A DNA stretch of 64,000 nt from Gyrodactylus bullatarudis (taxonomy: Eukaryota; Platyhelminthes; Monogenea; Gyrodactylidea; Gyrodactylidae): NCBI GenBank assembly GCA_012064415.1, contig SSNU01000117.1:1-64000 (forward strand). Reading direction: 5' to 3'. Under the pieces are notes generated by a model. That model saw only the letters and a list, made by a program, of their open reading frames with translations, had not been told where the DNA came from and did no database searches. The position numbers and the translations under genes were made by a program. Of this stretch, positions 42,227 through 52,134 are shown piece after piece (within the stretch, counting starts at the first letter, position 1; every line of letters starts with the position of its first letter).

Positions 42227-43426
42227 TCATTCCTGATAATCATCCTCATAATCCAATTGTTCCATGTCCTGATGTTCATCCTCGATTGGGGAAAAATTGT
42301 CCGCTTCTGATTGATAGCCCATTTCATCGTCAATCGGATCTTCTTCTTCCTCATCCTCAATTTCGTTATTTTGTCTTTCTTCTGGGGTGGGCGAGTCATT
42401 GGCCTCATTCGGTTTCTTCGGATCACTTGGAATATTTGGGAAGAGTTGCTTCAGGAATTCCGGATCAGCCTGCTTCGAGAGGAGTTCAATCTCTTTGGCC
42501 TGCTTTCGCCTTTCCTCTGTAATGTTTTTTAGGATTTCTGTGAATTTTTCCGCTTCATTCTCGTAGACCATGAGCATTTTATACAAGTCTAAAAATGTAA
42601 TTTGAATTTACAGATCATAGTTCTACATTTTCACACATGTCTCTAGCTTCAAAAAGAGAGTATACAGGAAGATTGTTATTTTGCTAGACTGTCATTTAAG
42701 ACCACAAGGTTCAAACTCATAAAATATCTTCTAGACGAAAAGGGCTACAGATTAAAGGGATTAAAAATAGGAATTTCATTTTCTATCATTCATAACTTGT
42801 GAATCATAAGGAATAGCAGAGACACCAAGGTTCAATTTCTAAACCAATACTTTTGTAAAGAAGGCACTCACTTTCATTAGCTAGGAGAAATTTCTTGGCA
42901 ATTTCTTTTCTCAAATTAATTTCCTGTTCAGTTTTGAGTCGTTTCGAAGTCTGATTATTTGATTTCAATAGCTCTTCATTCTCATGTTCCAGTAGTCTTA
43001 TACGATTCATGAGTCTCTTTCCATTTTGACTGTCCTGGGTGAACTTTGACTGGTTGATCTCACACTGGAGAAGCTTGATTCTTTCTTCATTATCAGATAT
43101 ATTTTTGGTGAGCGTCTGAATAAGACACAAGACTGTCGGATTAACTCTAACCTTGGTTAGAGAAGATTTCGGTTTCAACAGCTTAGGATCTTGTGGGTTT
43201 GGATTGTTTAGATTTTTTTGTTTACAGATATTTCGATTCAGAGGATTCTTCAAGACTGATAAAAAAGTATACAACTTACAATAGCATTTTTATATTCAGC
43301 AATTAACTCTTTTATATCTTTTTCACATACTGAATGAATCATATCTTTAGATGTGTTGTCATTTTCGAGGAATGCTTTAAACTTTTTCAAGCAAGCAAGA
43401 TTATCCTCATCGTTTTTTTCAGTCAT
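42227..43426 (-). CDS. WTAP: WTAP-like subunit of the m6A RNA methyltransferase complex
   Basis: Minus-strand gene starting at ATG 43426. Exon 1 runs to about 43280 (ATT|GTAAGT). Exon 2 ends at 42871 (A|GTGAGT). Exon 3 is 42588-42227. Diagnostic match in exon 2: RVNPTVLCLIQTLTKNISDN, SKFTQDSQNGKRLMNRIRLL, EHENEELL, against WTAP DPAINLFFLKMKG..., KFTPDSQTGKKLMAKCRMLIQENQEL. Exon 3 continues the coiled coil (YKMLMVYENEAEKFTEIL), then a very acidic tail (DEEEEDPIDDE). Role: nuclear coiled-coil scaffold that anchors METTL3-METTL14; also linked to splicing. The exon-2 acceptor is uncertain: the best pyrimidine-rich one would make an intron of only 24-32 bases, others 98-129. Head to head with SMIM12, 159 bp apart. 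Confidence 0.8.
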
Positions 43427-43585
43427 CAATGAGAATCTTAACAAATGAAATTATCGTCTAATTTGTAAAAGTTCAAATTTTTTTCTAGCTAAAACAATCG
43501 TTATAACCACGGAAATTTGTTTCTATTAATCAGTGATACAAACAATTTGGTATTTTGGATTAGAAAACTATTTTCCCAATGATTC
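43427..43585. promoter_or_regulatory. Bidirectional spacer between WTAP and SMIM12
   Basis: 159 bases between the two divergent ATGs must carry both start sites. AT-rich; no defined motif beyond short T-runs. Confidence 0.5.
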
Positions 43586-43807
43586 ATGTGGCATTTAATT
43601 GCTAGGTTTGTTCAAAGAAATATTCCGGCCTTCGTATTACCAGCCGCAATTGTTCTTGGTTTTGTTGGCTCTTCAGTGGAATCTATGTTGAGATCAGAAA
43701 AGTTGGAAAATTCAGACACAATTCAGGAGAAACGAGACATGAGAATCTTAAATGAAATGATAGGTAGTCGAAATAAACCCGAAAACCCAAAGGAGACTAT
43801 TTTTTAG
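43586..43807 (+). CDS. SMIM12: Small integral membrane protein 12
   Basis: Intronless frame of 73 codons. MWHLIARFVQRNIPAFVLPAAIVLGFVGSSVES corresponds to SMIM12 [32 protein letters not shown], followed by the conserved charged tail IQEKRDMRILNEMIGS (human ISERREDRKLDELLGK). One membrane helix at about residues 14-31, N-terminal end short. Known only as a conserved small membrane protein, probably mitochondrial; function not established. It is shorter than human (92) at the C-terminus. Confidence 0.88.
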   Translation: MWHLIARFVQRNIPAFVLPAAIVLGFVGSSVESMLRSEKLENSDTIQEKRDMRILNEMIGSRNKPENPKETIF

Positions 43808-43898
43808 AGTTTAATTCAAAATTATTGAATAAATTATTTTGCAAAAGTTGATGTATTTAAAATCGAAAAATACATAAAAAATAATTCAGAAATCATTT

Positions 43899-44430
43899 CC
43901 TTATTCCTCTTGATCATAAGGATAATCTCCTTCATTATATCCAGCAGCAGTCTTTTTCGTTTCCTGTTCAGTTTTTGTTGGTTCGTCTAATTAAATGTAA
44001 TTTTAGAATTGATTCATTCAGTTGAGAAAAGTTTCCTCTTACCGTTTTCATTATTGTTACCATTACCACCTTGGTTGCGTGAATATAGATGAGAATTTTC
44101 TTACTATTTCCTAATCCATAAATTGGTACTATAGCAAATGTTTAAGACTCGTTCAATCATAATTTATACTCACTTAAAGCTTTTAAGAGAAATAGCAATT
44201 AAATTTATGGTTACTTGGAAGTAGGTAGACTAATTATTTCATTAAAAAGTTTTCCTAGTCGAGTTTATAAAACTTACCATCTCTTGTGATCACTAATGAA
44301 AATTTATATACTCTTGTTGAAAAATTTAAACTTACGAATATACTTGTTTGGATAGACTGCAGCAAAGTCCTCTGAAGAGGGAAGGTGTCAAATTTAGTCA
44401 AACATTTGTGAATGGTCATCTTACGCAAAA
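43899..44430 (-). CDS. Possible small spliced gene of unknown family
   Basis: The last exon, about 43989-43901, encodes DEPTKTEQETKKTAAGYNEG then DYPYDQEE and stop, preceded by TTTAATTAG. A likely preceding exon, about 44088-44042, encodes NSHLYSRNQGGNGNNNEN and ends G|GTAAGA in matching phase. A candidate first exon at about 44420-44338 (MTIHKCLTKFDTFPLQRTLL, basic, presequence-like) ends TTC|GTAAGT. The two C-terminal exons fit each other well; the link to the first is not established. No family recognised. Confidence 0.4.
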
Positions 44431-44449
44431 ATCTAGGTCCGACTATCAT

Positions 44450-46060
44450 ATAATCAGTTAATGTTTTATTATTTCAACAAACTGTGGAAGCGTCCAGCTA
44501 TTCATTCATAAGAGTTTTCTTTCAAACTCACCTCGGTAACCAAATTCTTGATTAATAATAAAAAATTATTACTTTTATTTTTGAATTATATTTTATTTCT
44601 CAAAAAGATGAATCAAAAGTACAAAGAATAATCAAAACTTACGAAATGGTCTTACTGGAGGATTAATTAGGTATATCTTTCTATTTCATCCATCCAAAAC
44701 TCACTAGGGAATATAAACTTTTCTAAACAAATATGTGTCAGGGCAAAGTTTCTTGGAGGGACCTCCTTACGAACCTATTCCTGTTGTACAATGAAAAAGG
44801 AATCATTTTTAAGATTGATAAAAGCCCTCTCATCTCTCATATCAAGGGTTATATCAAGGGCTCACTCATGTTGATTGTTGAAAGTAATTATCCAAATAAG
44901 ACAAATTTGAAATTTGGGAGTCAAGAAATTTATACAATAAAATAAATGCGAAGTAAATTTTCTTGTATATCCCACTTGTATAAAGTTTTCTTATTGAAAA
45001 ACTTTGTTTGAATTATTATTGGGGATATTTTTGAAAAAATTGCGTTTTTTTTATTCAAAAACTTGATCACTTTGAGGCTTGTATTTATTTAAAGTACTAT
45101 GGAATATGTGAAATAAGAATTTAAATTTGATGGGTATTTTACGTTGCTTACAAGTAAATTTCGGTCATATAGAGTAATACGAATCAGTCAGAGTTGTTTA
45201 ACACCAAAGTCAATCCCGTCACAAGTTTCTTATAGAATTTAGATGATTTTTAAGAATTGAAATGTTTCCGGATGAAATTGGAAATAAATTTTTGACAGCC
45301 ACTAACGTTTTTTGTTACATTTATTCTAAAAAAAATTTTAGGAATCGTAATACTTAATTTTTGATTCTTTGATCGCTTTAAAAGGTTGATGTATAAAAAA
45401 CCTAAATATGAAGTCTTTTTAATTCTGGATCTGAAAAATCGTATGATCATAAGAATGTTTTGTTTGAAAACGAGCCCAAAGCTTGATCAATGCAGAATGG
45501 AAAGGAATTATTTATTATTCTGTCAGAACTATATAGGTGAGAACTACAATACACAATACACATAATTCATCAAATTAACTCAGAAATGTAATGATGAAAA
45601 AGTAATCTGTGAAATTCATCAATTTCAAGTTCTCTAATTCAATCAGCCTTTCTTTCTTTCTTTTGGGAGTTATCTGATCTCAATCGGTTATGGTCCAGTT
45701 GTCAATATGAATGGATCTGAAATATAAATAAAAGTAGTTTTTATCTTACTCAAAAGAAGATAGATGAGTCGGGAATAGCGTTCCGTTTTGTTTTCAAAAG
45801 TACATAATTCACAATAAAAGGAAAAATCTGATTCTTATTAGATGACCTGCGAATTTCTAGAGAATTCAAAAAGCTTTGCTTTAAAATTTAATAACTTGCA
45901 ATAAAGCAAACAAAAAGATGGCGAAAACTTTGATGGAAAATAAAATTGATGATTTGTTATTAACTCGTTTTTTATATTGTTACTCCATTGGACCAGGTTA
46001 AAAGGGTTCACCTAACTTGATAAAGTCCTAGCCCAATACTCATATCTTAAAAGAAGGAAA
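44450..46060. other. Region without recognised gene
   Basis: AT-rich. Contains a 70-codon ATG frame (44733-44945, CQGKVSWRDLLTNLFLLYNEKG...) of unknown value. Otherwise no repeat family or gene was recognised. Confidence 0.4.
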
Positions 46061-46654
46061 ATTTCCCGAAAATAGTCATGGAGAAAGAGTTGTTAAAGAA
46101 CTTGCAAACTCTTTCATTAACTCTTTCCATAATTTGGCCTTAGATTTGGTAAGAAAGAAAACTGCATTCTACCCTCCATCAACAGACTGATGACACTGGA
46201 TCCAAACCAGAAATGATCGAATATTATAACAAAATATTCTCTTGGATCAGTTGATTGGAAATTATTCTTACAGAAGATACACAAAAAGATGGCCTTTATC
46301 AGTATTTTGGAATATCTTGGATATGGCAGCATATAATGCCTATGTTTTACATTCCATAAAATGGCCAGATAATCAAATTGCCAAAAGATATGTGCACGAA
46401 GAATATTTCTAAAGGAGCTAAGCTATCAGCTCATGGGAGTAGAAACAAAGCAGCAAGAAAGTATAGACGCCAAAAGACGAAGAACTAGCATAGTCAATGA
46501 CGATCTAGAAGCTGAGATTACACCAAAGAAAGGAAGATGTTCCTTTTGTCCAAGAACCAAAGATGTCAAAATATCAATCTATTGTAATTATTGCAGAAAA
46601 AATGCTTGTAAAAATCACCATATCTTGATTTGTTTAGAATGTCAAAAGTCTTGA
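46060..46654 (+). pseudogene. piggyBac transposase C-terminal relic
   Basis: Broken frames from about 46090 encode ELANSFINSFHNLALDLVRK and TKRWPLSVFWNILDMAAYNA (family: RRWPLxIFxNIIDIxxxNAYV). The frame 46433-46654 then encodes a basic linker and the cysteine-rich zinc domain (GRCSFCPRTKDVK, IYCNYCRKNACKNH, LICLECQKS). Stops and frameshifts precede the zinc domain. A GCGAGGGTTAA end at 47514-47525 (compare the element at 4305-5158) may be its right terminus, with a Penelope fragment inserted in between. Confidence 0.65.
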
Positions 46655-46693
46655 AATATACAATGTCAGACCTAATATTTTATTCATAATTAG

Positions 46694-47362
46694 ATATTTT
46701 TAAAAAAGAACTTTATTGAAGAGAAATACGTATTTCGCCAGGTCTTATCAATCTCTAATCCTGGTCTGATATATGTTTATAAAATTATGAATTTGTGTAT
46801 TCAGCACAACTCGTCTGTTCAAATTTCAACTCAAAGATAAACTAAGGAGCAGTCAAATCTCATCTATTGTTTTCAAGCTACATGTGGTGCCAAGTATATT
46901 GGAAGAACCGAAAGAAGACTTGCCATCAGAATACAAGAACATCTCAACAGAAAGAGTTCCTCTATAAAAAGACACCTAGAACAATGTGTCTAGAACAATG
47001 AAGAAAATTTCAGAATTTTATTCAAATGCCCAGATGACAAGCAAATGCATCTTAAAATTCGAGAAAAGTTCTTAATCATGAATGAAGATCCCAATTTATG
47101 CATACAAAAAAACCATCTACATGACTTGCAACTACCTTGGCCCAATTGATTTTTAATTTTTCTTCTCTATACTTGAAAAAATCAATGAGAAGTTTCTTGG
47201 TTTTTCATCAATTGAAAGTTTTTCTTCACAACTTACAATTTCATTAACAATTTTTCATTAAAATTCATAGTTTTATAAACATATATCAGACCAGGATTAG
47301 AGATTGATAAGACCTGGCGAAATATATATTTCTCTTCAATAAAGTTCTTTTTTAAAAATATC
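46694..47362 (+). mobile_element. Penelope-like GIY-YIG fragment between 90-bp inverted repeats
   Basis: 46694-46787 and 47267-47362 are near-perfect reverse complements (CCAGGTCTTATCAATCTCTA / TAGAGATTGATAAGACCTGG). Between them 46857-47151 encodes a GIY-YIG domain: CFQATCGAKYIGRTERRLAI, IQEHLNRKSSSIKRHLEQC, KIREKFLIMNEDPNLCIQKN, DLQLPWPN, with one in-frame stop. No reverse transcriptase remains. Same subfamily as 56345-56830. Confidence 0.7.
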
Positions 47363-47898
47363 CAACTATGAATTTCTCTATGGGATATTCGGACGTAAAT
47401 GTAAGTATACGTAAATATTTAATTCGAAATAATATTTTATTATTTTTTCTATATAAATAAGTATGGGGTCCAAATGGACTCCACTTGTGAAATGTGTAAT
47501 TTTACCAACTTCCAGGGCGAGGGTTAATCCTTTACAATCATCATTAAAATAATATATAAACAATCTGAGAATCTTGTTGAGAAATATTGAAAAACCTATT
47601 CGATACACAGGGGTTTTTATATAAGCTGATTCGATTCAAGAGTGGTTGGTTAAGGAATGTTTTGTAATAGAAATTTTAACTCCTCAACCATCAAATACAA
47701 CAAATTATTGCACATTGTTTTAGCAAGTTAAACATGAAACAGAATGTTTTCTTATTAAGCGTATGCAATATTTACTATTTTTACATGATGCAATAATCAA
47801 AATTCAAAATTGAATTGTGTAACTCTTTAATTTTCTTTTAAAAGTTTATTTATACTTCAGAAGAGTAATAAATAATTCTATAATAATGTAAATCCAAA

Positions 47899-48060
47899 AT
47901 GTCGTCAGGAAAAGACAAGAAATTCGGTGATGAGGCTCCCCAAAGGATAAAAGATTTATGGGCTAAAGGATGCCAAATTGGATTTATTTCCAGATCTGAG
48001 GCCGAAGATCCAAATTCTCCCCTGCACTCATTACTAGGGCAACCAAAATGTCTTTTTTGA
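47899..48060 (+). CDS. Small IKDLWAKGxQIGYIP family protein, copy B (53 aa)
   Basis: Intact intronless frame of 53 codons: a short basic N-terminus, GDEAPQRIKDLWAKGCQIGF, then SRSEAEDPNSPLHSLLGQ. Residues 10-45 align without gaps to copy C (49922-50086, minus) and, until its frameshift, to copy A (41281). The conserved pattern is acidic pair, P, I-K-D-L-W-x-K-G-x-x-I-G-Y/F-I, then PNSxL. No signal peptide or membrane segment. Conservation of protein over surrounding DNA suggests real coding constraint. Function unknown; could be a small host gene family or an accessory frame of a mobile element. Confidence 0.5.
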   Translation: MSSGKDKKFGDEAPQRIKDLWAKGCQIGFISRSEAEDPNSPLHSLLGQPKCLF

Positions 48061-48439
48061 GAGTCAGTCCAAAATACTTTGAAAAGATAAAAAATTCAGT
48101 CCATTTTTTTCTAAACCTCTTTATAAGGGATATAAGTTTGCTTTTTTTGCCTTTTAAACCAAGGATTGGGTGAATTTTTTATCATCGTTTATCTTGGTCA
48201 AGTTTTCATTGTCTCAATCTAATTCTGTGGGGGACTCGGTAAACAGCCAATAGAAATAGCTCATTCAAATCAACATCTCATTCTTTTTGTATGCACTCAA
48301 GAGCATTAAAGAATTGAATGAATTTTTAAATCACTACTTGTGAGAGACATTCGATTTTATGAATTTGCTTTAAAGTTACTTTTGCTTATGTAGAAAGAGT
48401 AAAGGAAATAATTTCATTAGATTTTATTTCTTTATTCCT

Positions 48440-48840
48440 TGAAGCACCCAGACTATAGTATAGTATAGATATACCTTGTTAATAAAATCATACATCGATG
48501 AACACAAAGGTTTTGAAATGACTATTAACGAAATAACAGATCTTATTAGGATTTAAAAACAAGGTGACTTATTTTAAAAGATGAATTACCAATGAGATCT
48601 CCTCTAAGTCCTCTTTTAGCAGATATCTTCTTGGGATGCTTCTGGTAAAAATATTCGATTTTATGAATTTGCCTTTTTTAGAATTAAAATTTGCTTTTTT
48701 TCATTATAAAGTATGCCTTTTTCTGCAGTTCGCCCTACTCATTACCAAATATAAACCGGAAAGAAGACAAATAATCTTGCGAATAATGTTTTTAAGACCA
48801 CAGTTCAAAAATGGTATATTAAACGTCAAATAATTCTTAT
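48440..48840 (+). pseudogene. Penelope-like reverse transcriptase relic
   Basis: Broken frame reading NEITDLIRI ... DELPMRSPLSPLLADIFLG matches the GLPMGSPLSPVLADIFM block of Penelope reverse transcriptases. Surrounded by stops; the catalytic YVDD block was not found. Confidence 0.5.
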
Positions 48841-48937
48841 CTATCAATATGTAACCGTAAAATTAAAAGAAAAATTCCTCAAAGTTTGAGTCTGATTGCG
48901 TTATAGGACAAGTTCATAAGACCAGATATACAGACTT

Positions 48938-49133
48938 AACCCTTTCGATGGTGCCAATTTTTTTGAACCTTCACAACTCTACCAGTTTGATAGGTTTCTG
49001 GATCAATTAAAGTTTAAATTGAAGCCCACAATGTGAACTTACATTAGAAATATTTTTGATCAAATAACTTGGTATCTTCATAGCTAAATTTTGGTTTTTA
49101 TAAAAATTGTGAAATAGTCTCGGCACGGGTTAA
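48938..49133. mobile_element. Possible piggyBac-type MITE
   Basis: TTAA followed by CCCTTTCGATGGTGCC on the left and GTCTCGGCACGGG followed by TTAA on the right. The outer CCC and the inner GTGCC are shared, but the terminal repeats are imperfect, so this is tentative. No coding content. Confidence 0.35.
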
Positions 49134-49921
49134 ATACAAAATCAGTATTCTAATTCCTATTGATGAGGGTTAAAAGTTTTTCGATGTCACTTTTGTAGTT
49201 AATTCTGAAATAAAACCTAATCCCACAGAGATACAAATTAGATACAGAAATAATCAGGAAGAACAAGAGACAAGAAATTATTATTGTATATATAAATGCA
49301 TAAATTACCCAGGAGATTTCTGTTTCGATAAAAAAGAAACTTTTCGGTAAATTCTCTTTAGCCTTTTGTTTTTCATAGAATATTTTGTCTCATTCTTCTC
49401 ATCCTTCATACGAATGGGCGTGTAACAGGAAAAAATATTCATTATTCTCTTCTCTCTAAGAAGATCTGAAGACTATATTAAAACTGTATACAGTGCTTAA
49501 AATATTAGTCTATTGCATTATTAAGTGAGAAAGAGCGATCAAAAGTTGGAACCCATTATTATTATTATTACTACCATCTAAGGATCTACTAGGCAGAAAT
49601 TTTCCAATTTCATAATAATGTACAGCTCTCATTTTTTCAAACAAGAGAACCTTAACACTTCAATTTCTAATTTCTCAATCTTGTATAAAATTGCGGCTGA
49701 TGCCAGGTCTCGAAAATTTCGAAAAATTTTTGGAAACCAATTCAAAAGGTCGAAAATAGAATTGAGTGATTTTAAATTATTTCATAGAATTTCAATAATT
49801 TTCAAGCAGTAAAAGTGATCAAGAAATCGAATACTCCATGTTTTATTGAGACAATTAATAACAGTAGCAATAGAAAAATCTTTGGGACGATAATGTTGCC
49901 GAACCTCATCAAGAAAAATCT

Positions 49922-50086
49922 TTATTCATTATTTTCCTGGTTTTCCCTCGGTGGTATATACAAGACAGAATTCGGGTTATTTGCTTCAGACTTGGGAATG
50001 TAACCAATCTGATGTCCTTTTGCCCATAAATCCTTAATGAATTGCGGAGGCTCATCTTCTGGGTCCTTCTTTTTTCTTGAAAACAT
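49922..50086 (-). CDS. Small IKDLWAKGxQIGYIP family protein, copy C (54 aa)
   Basis: Intact intronless minus-strand frame: MFSRKKKDPEDEPPQFIKDL, WAKGHQIGYIPKSEANNPNS, then VLYIPPRENQENNE. Shares the sequence IKDLWAKG-x-QIG with copy B exactly, and the NPNSxL continuation. Acidic residues before the core and a basic N-terminus are kept in both. The DNA just upstream of its start (50095-50245) is a repeat also present at 54795-54945. Confidence 0.5.
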   Translation of the reverse strand: MFSRKKKDPEDEPPQFIKDLWAKGHQIGYIPKSEANNPNSVLYIPPRENQENNE

Positions 50087-50094
50087 TTTAAATT

Positions 50095-50245
50095 TGAGAA
50101 GAAATTTTCTACTTCCTCTCTTATAAATGGTTCTTGTTACATGTCAACAATATTTAAAATATATTGTGTACATTATTGATATACAGTGTAGATTATATAC
50201 ATGGTGTGTTACACCATTGGTGTGAATGTTAAGCTTTCATGTGTT
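50095..50245. repeat. About 130-bp repeat, second copy at 54795-54945
   Basis: CTACTTCCTCTCTTATAAATGGTTCTTGTTACATGTCAACAATA (quoted in pieces: CTACTTCCTCTCTTATAAAT, GGTTCTTGTTACATGTCAAC) is identical in both copies, followed by variable sequence and then GTGAATGTT-AGCTTTCA-GTG in both. Direct orientation. One copy abuts the start of small-protein copy C; the other follows the unknown frame at 54193-54726. Confidence 0.65.
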
Positions 50246-50249
50246 AAAT

Positions 50250-52134
50250 ATATAGTGGAGCTTCAAGAGAAAGGAACGGAGTGTACTCTAGTGCACACCT
50301 CGATGAAAATTTCAGATCTTGAAGAACTTTGGTGCTATTTTCAACAGTCCCATAAAATCTTTTCCCCAATTTACTGAAATGATGACTACTAACATTGAAA
50401 TATTGTTCGCGGGTCTGGATTTTCTAGATACCTTAAAAAATTCCTAATTTTGGTTAAAATTAATTTTTTTAATTTGTTTGAAACAGAAAGTTTATAAATA
50501 AATTACCCAATTAGTGAATGGACTTTTAATGTTGATTTTCGATTTCGTGGTGTTTCACATCATTCAAAGAAGACAAAATATAAATCGTATTGGAGGTAGA
50601 TAGATATCTCTTTGGAATATCATATCTGGATTTTAAATAAGAATCAAACGAATTTCTGTGGAACTAACAAATTTGATAGCCTTTCTTGTTGTACTTAATC
50701 AACTTTTAACTTAATTCCGGTACCGATGAATGGCCCTGTGGATTGTAATCATGTGGGACTTCTCCATTAAAAATAAAAATTCATCTTCTTATATTTTATG
50801 AATTAAATGAAATGTTTTTTAATAAGAATCCCTCAGTTTGTAGATAATACTCTTTAATCTTTTGTAGAAAATCCAGATAAAAGATAAAATCTTGAATACT
50901 TGAAATAAATATCTGAGAATTTTTTTTCGAAATCACAGAGAATATTTCAGTTTCTGAAGAAAAGTTCCGTCTGTGAAAATAAGCCGTTATATTTCGATCA
51001 AATCATTGTTATTATTCATCTAAGCCTCAAAAATACTCCGTTTACCAACTATTTGATAGGAAATCTATTAATTTCCTGGAATACATAATCTGATAATCAC
51101 ACCAGTAGAATTTAAATATGAAGTTGCCTGAATTGTAGATTCGTTATCAACGTATTCTTACATAATTGACCAAATAATCAATTGGGAGTCATGAAAAATA
51201 ATAATATCTTGGACTTTTGAATAAATTTTACCGACATTTATTTTCTAATTTATCAATGTATCAGTTAGAAGAAAATACACATCAAGTACATTTATCTGAT
51301 CATTAGGTGCTTAAACGTTTTGAATAAGTACTAAAAGATCCCTGCCTGCTATTATTCGGCATTCTATAGACCTTCCTTTATAAAAAAGATACAAGATGTA
51401 GAATGAAAAAAACATCTCATCCTACATTTAAGGAGAATTACATGTTCTATTAGTTTTATGATTAAACTTGGGTGAGTATGAGAATTCTCAGCCACTGGAT
51501 GTTCAAACCTTTTGTACACAAAAGGGGTTTTGGCAAAAGTACTACCAAAAAAACCAACTCTTCTTACATTTGAAAAAATTTCGAGAAATAAGTTTTTATT
51601 GTAATTGGAAATTTGTGTTTTTCAAGCATCCTGATAGGTCAACTTGAAATTAAAGCTAATCATATTATGAGATATATCTTTTTTAACGATAATATTGCCG
51701 AACTTCATCAAGAATATCTTCGCTTGGTTCTAAACTCATATATCTTTTTAACCAATCAGGATGCTGGACGAATTGAAAATTTTCAGTGACATTAATAAGA
51801 TAAATCATCCACCAAATAAAAGGCTAACATCTTTAATACATCTTAGACATAACTCAATCTGTATAATTGGTAGTTGATTTTGGTCGAAGAAATTTCCCAT
51901 ATCCTTAGTCCTGGGTTTAAGCTGAAATTTCTTTACTACAGTGAACAATCAGTGCGAAAGGGTAGAGAAAACATGATTAAATTTATCTAATAAAAACATT
52001 TTTATTTACAATTCATTATATATTCTTCCTTGTTTAGATTAATCTATATATAATATATTTATTAGGAGGGATTATGGGGTAGCTTAAATCTTGGTTCAAA
52101 GAAGAAAAAATGTCGAAAATTCCTTAAAAATGTT
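50250..52134. other. Region without recognised gene
   Basis: About 1.9 kb of AT-rich sequence downstream of the protocadherin-like gene (3' side). No frames of interest. One exact CCAATCAG box (51752-51759) and a possible polyadenylation stretch just below 52135. Confidence 0.4.

Noticed and set aside
42286..42532. Plus-strand frames opposite WTAP exon 3
   Set aside because: Antisense to the acidic tail; F/L/P-rich shadows of GAN-rich codons.
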